Below, one piece after another: positions 14,476 to 14,926 of a stretch of 14,926 nt of DNA; the first letter of the stretch is position 1; each line of letters starts with the position of its first letter. Both the position numbers and the translations under genes were made by a program. A model generated the notes under the pieces. It was not told where the DNA came from and made no database searches. It saw only the letters and a program-made list of their open reading frames with translations. This DNA comes from Sphingomonadaceae bacterium (GTDB lineage: Bacteria > Pseudomonadota > Alphaproteobacteria > Sphingomonadales > Sphingomonadaceae), in the NCBI GenBank assembly GCA_016742125.1, contig JACVCM010000076.1:1-14926 (forward strand). The letters run 5' to 3'.

Positions 14476-14926
14476 AACAAGTCGTCACGCATAGCAGCGA
14501 ACACAGCAATTCACCCATCTATATGCAACTGGCCCATCGTTTGCGGCAGCAGATCGATGATGGCGAGATTGGTGCGGGCGAAGCCCTTCCTTCCGAACGT
14601 GACCTGTGCAGTATCATGGGCGCGTCGCGTGTGACTGTGCGCAAGGCAATCGAGCTGTTAATCGAAGACGGCTTGCTGTCGAGACGTCAGGGTTCTGGAA
14701 CCTATGTTACACCGCGCATTCAGGCTCCCGGCTCCTTTCTAAGCAGCTTCAGCGAAGACGCCGAAGCGCGCGGAGAAGCGATTGACACGATCTGGATGAT
14801 GAAAGTGATCGCTTCCGCGACCGAAGAGGAATCGCGCATATTGGAATTACCGAGCGCCGCCGACGTGGCACGGCTGAGCCGCGTCCGGATGGCGGGGGGT
14901 GAGCCGCTGGCAATAGAGAATGCGGT
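14472..14926 (+). CDS. GntR-family (HutC subfamily, UTRA domain) regulator, 3'-truncated
   Basis: The first 151 residues of a GntR/HutC transcription factor are visible; the window ends inside the effector domain. Seen: a winged helix-turn-helix at about 14-80 with SPIYMQLAHRLRQQI, LPSERDL, the recognition helix SRVTVRKAIELL and the wing RRQGSGTYV. A UTRA ligand-binding domain begins near 88 (SFLSSFSEDAEARG) and reaches LSRVRMAGGEPLAIEN. Start: GTG at 14472 overlaps the murQ stop (GTGA), with GGAAAGGGG (14457-14465) 6 nt upstream. UTRA regulators of this type (NagR, DasR and relatives) respond to phosphorylated amino sugars such as GlcN-6-P or GlcNAc-6-P, the product of MurQ. It is therefore likely the local regulator of this operon, perhaps acting on the palindrome before the symporter. 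That role is inferred from family and position. Confidence 0.93.
   Translation, partial: MKQVVTHSSEHSNSPIYMQLAHRLRQQIDDGEIGAGEALPSERDLCSIMGASRVTVRKAIELLIEDGLLSRRQGSGTYVTPRIQAPGSFLSSFSEDAEARGEAIDTIWMMKVIASATEEESRILELPSAADVARLSRVRMAGGEPLAIENA

Noticed and set aside
1..14926. Mobile element, CRISPR array, tRNA or defence system
   Set aside because: No transposase or integrase, no terminal repeats, no regularly spaced repeats, no tRNA-like cloverleaf and no defence-type protein were found; all genes are metabolic, transport or regulatory.

Overview
The window looks like a catabolic and scavenging region from a Gram-negative alphaproteobacterium, most likely a sphingomonad. The evidence is a fairly GC-rich sequence, a large TonB-dependent receptor of the type amplified in Sphingomonadales, tightly packed metabolic operons with overlapping stop/start codons, and no PTS genes beside murQ. 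The taxonomic call is an inference from gene types, not from a marker gene. No rRNA, tRNA, CRISPR array, insertion sequence or prophage gene is visible, and every gap between genes is shorter than 300 bases.

Region 1 (1-3270, + strand) is a tight four-gene operon: the 3' part of an aldehyde dehydrogenase gene, an alpha/beta-hydrolase, a small metal-binding cupin, and an ornithine cyclodeaminase/mu-crystallin family protein that starts with TTG. Neighbouring genes are 1-4 nt apart or overlap. Region 2 (3262-5598, - strand) is one large gene for a stand-alone, AceE-like thiamine-diphosphate (ThDP) enzyme; its 3' end overlaps the operon of region 1 tail to tail by 9 bp. Region 3 (5732-9039, + strand) is transcribed divergently from region 2 across a 133-bp control region that carries a 13-15 nt direct repeat. 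It holds a propionyl-CoA synthetase-like (PrpE) ligase and a fumarate-reductase/ketosteroid-dehydrogenase-type flavoprotein, joined by a 1-nt overlap. Taken together, regions 1-3 can be read as a route from an amino or imino compound through a 2-oxo acid and an aldehyde to a carboxylate and its acyl-CoA. The substrate cannot be read from the sequence, so this is a hypothesis.

Region 4 (9177-14926, + strand) is a nutrient-uptake module: a TonB-dependent outer-membrane receptor, then a sodium:solute symporter, MurQ (MurNAc-6-phosphate etherase) and a HutC-type GntR regulator cut off by the window end. The last three overlap by 8 and 4 nt and clearly form one operon. MurQ points to N-acetylmuramic acid or anhydro-MurNAc, that is, peptidoglycan amino-sugar recovery, with the symporter taking the place of the PTS permease used in E. 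coli. A sugar kinase (MurK or AnmK) and nag genes would be expected just beyond the right edge. A stem-loop and an 18-bp near-perfect palindrome lie between the receptor and the symporter and may separate and control the two transcription units.
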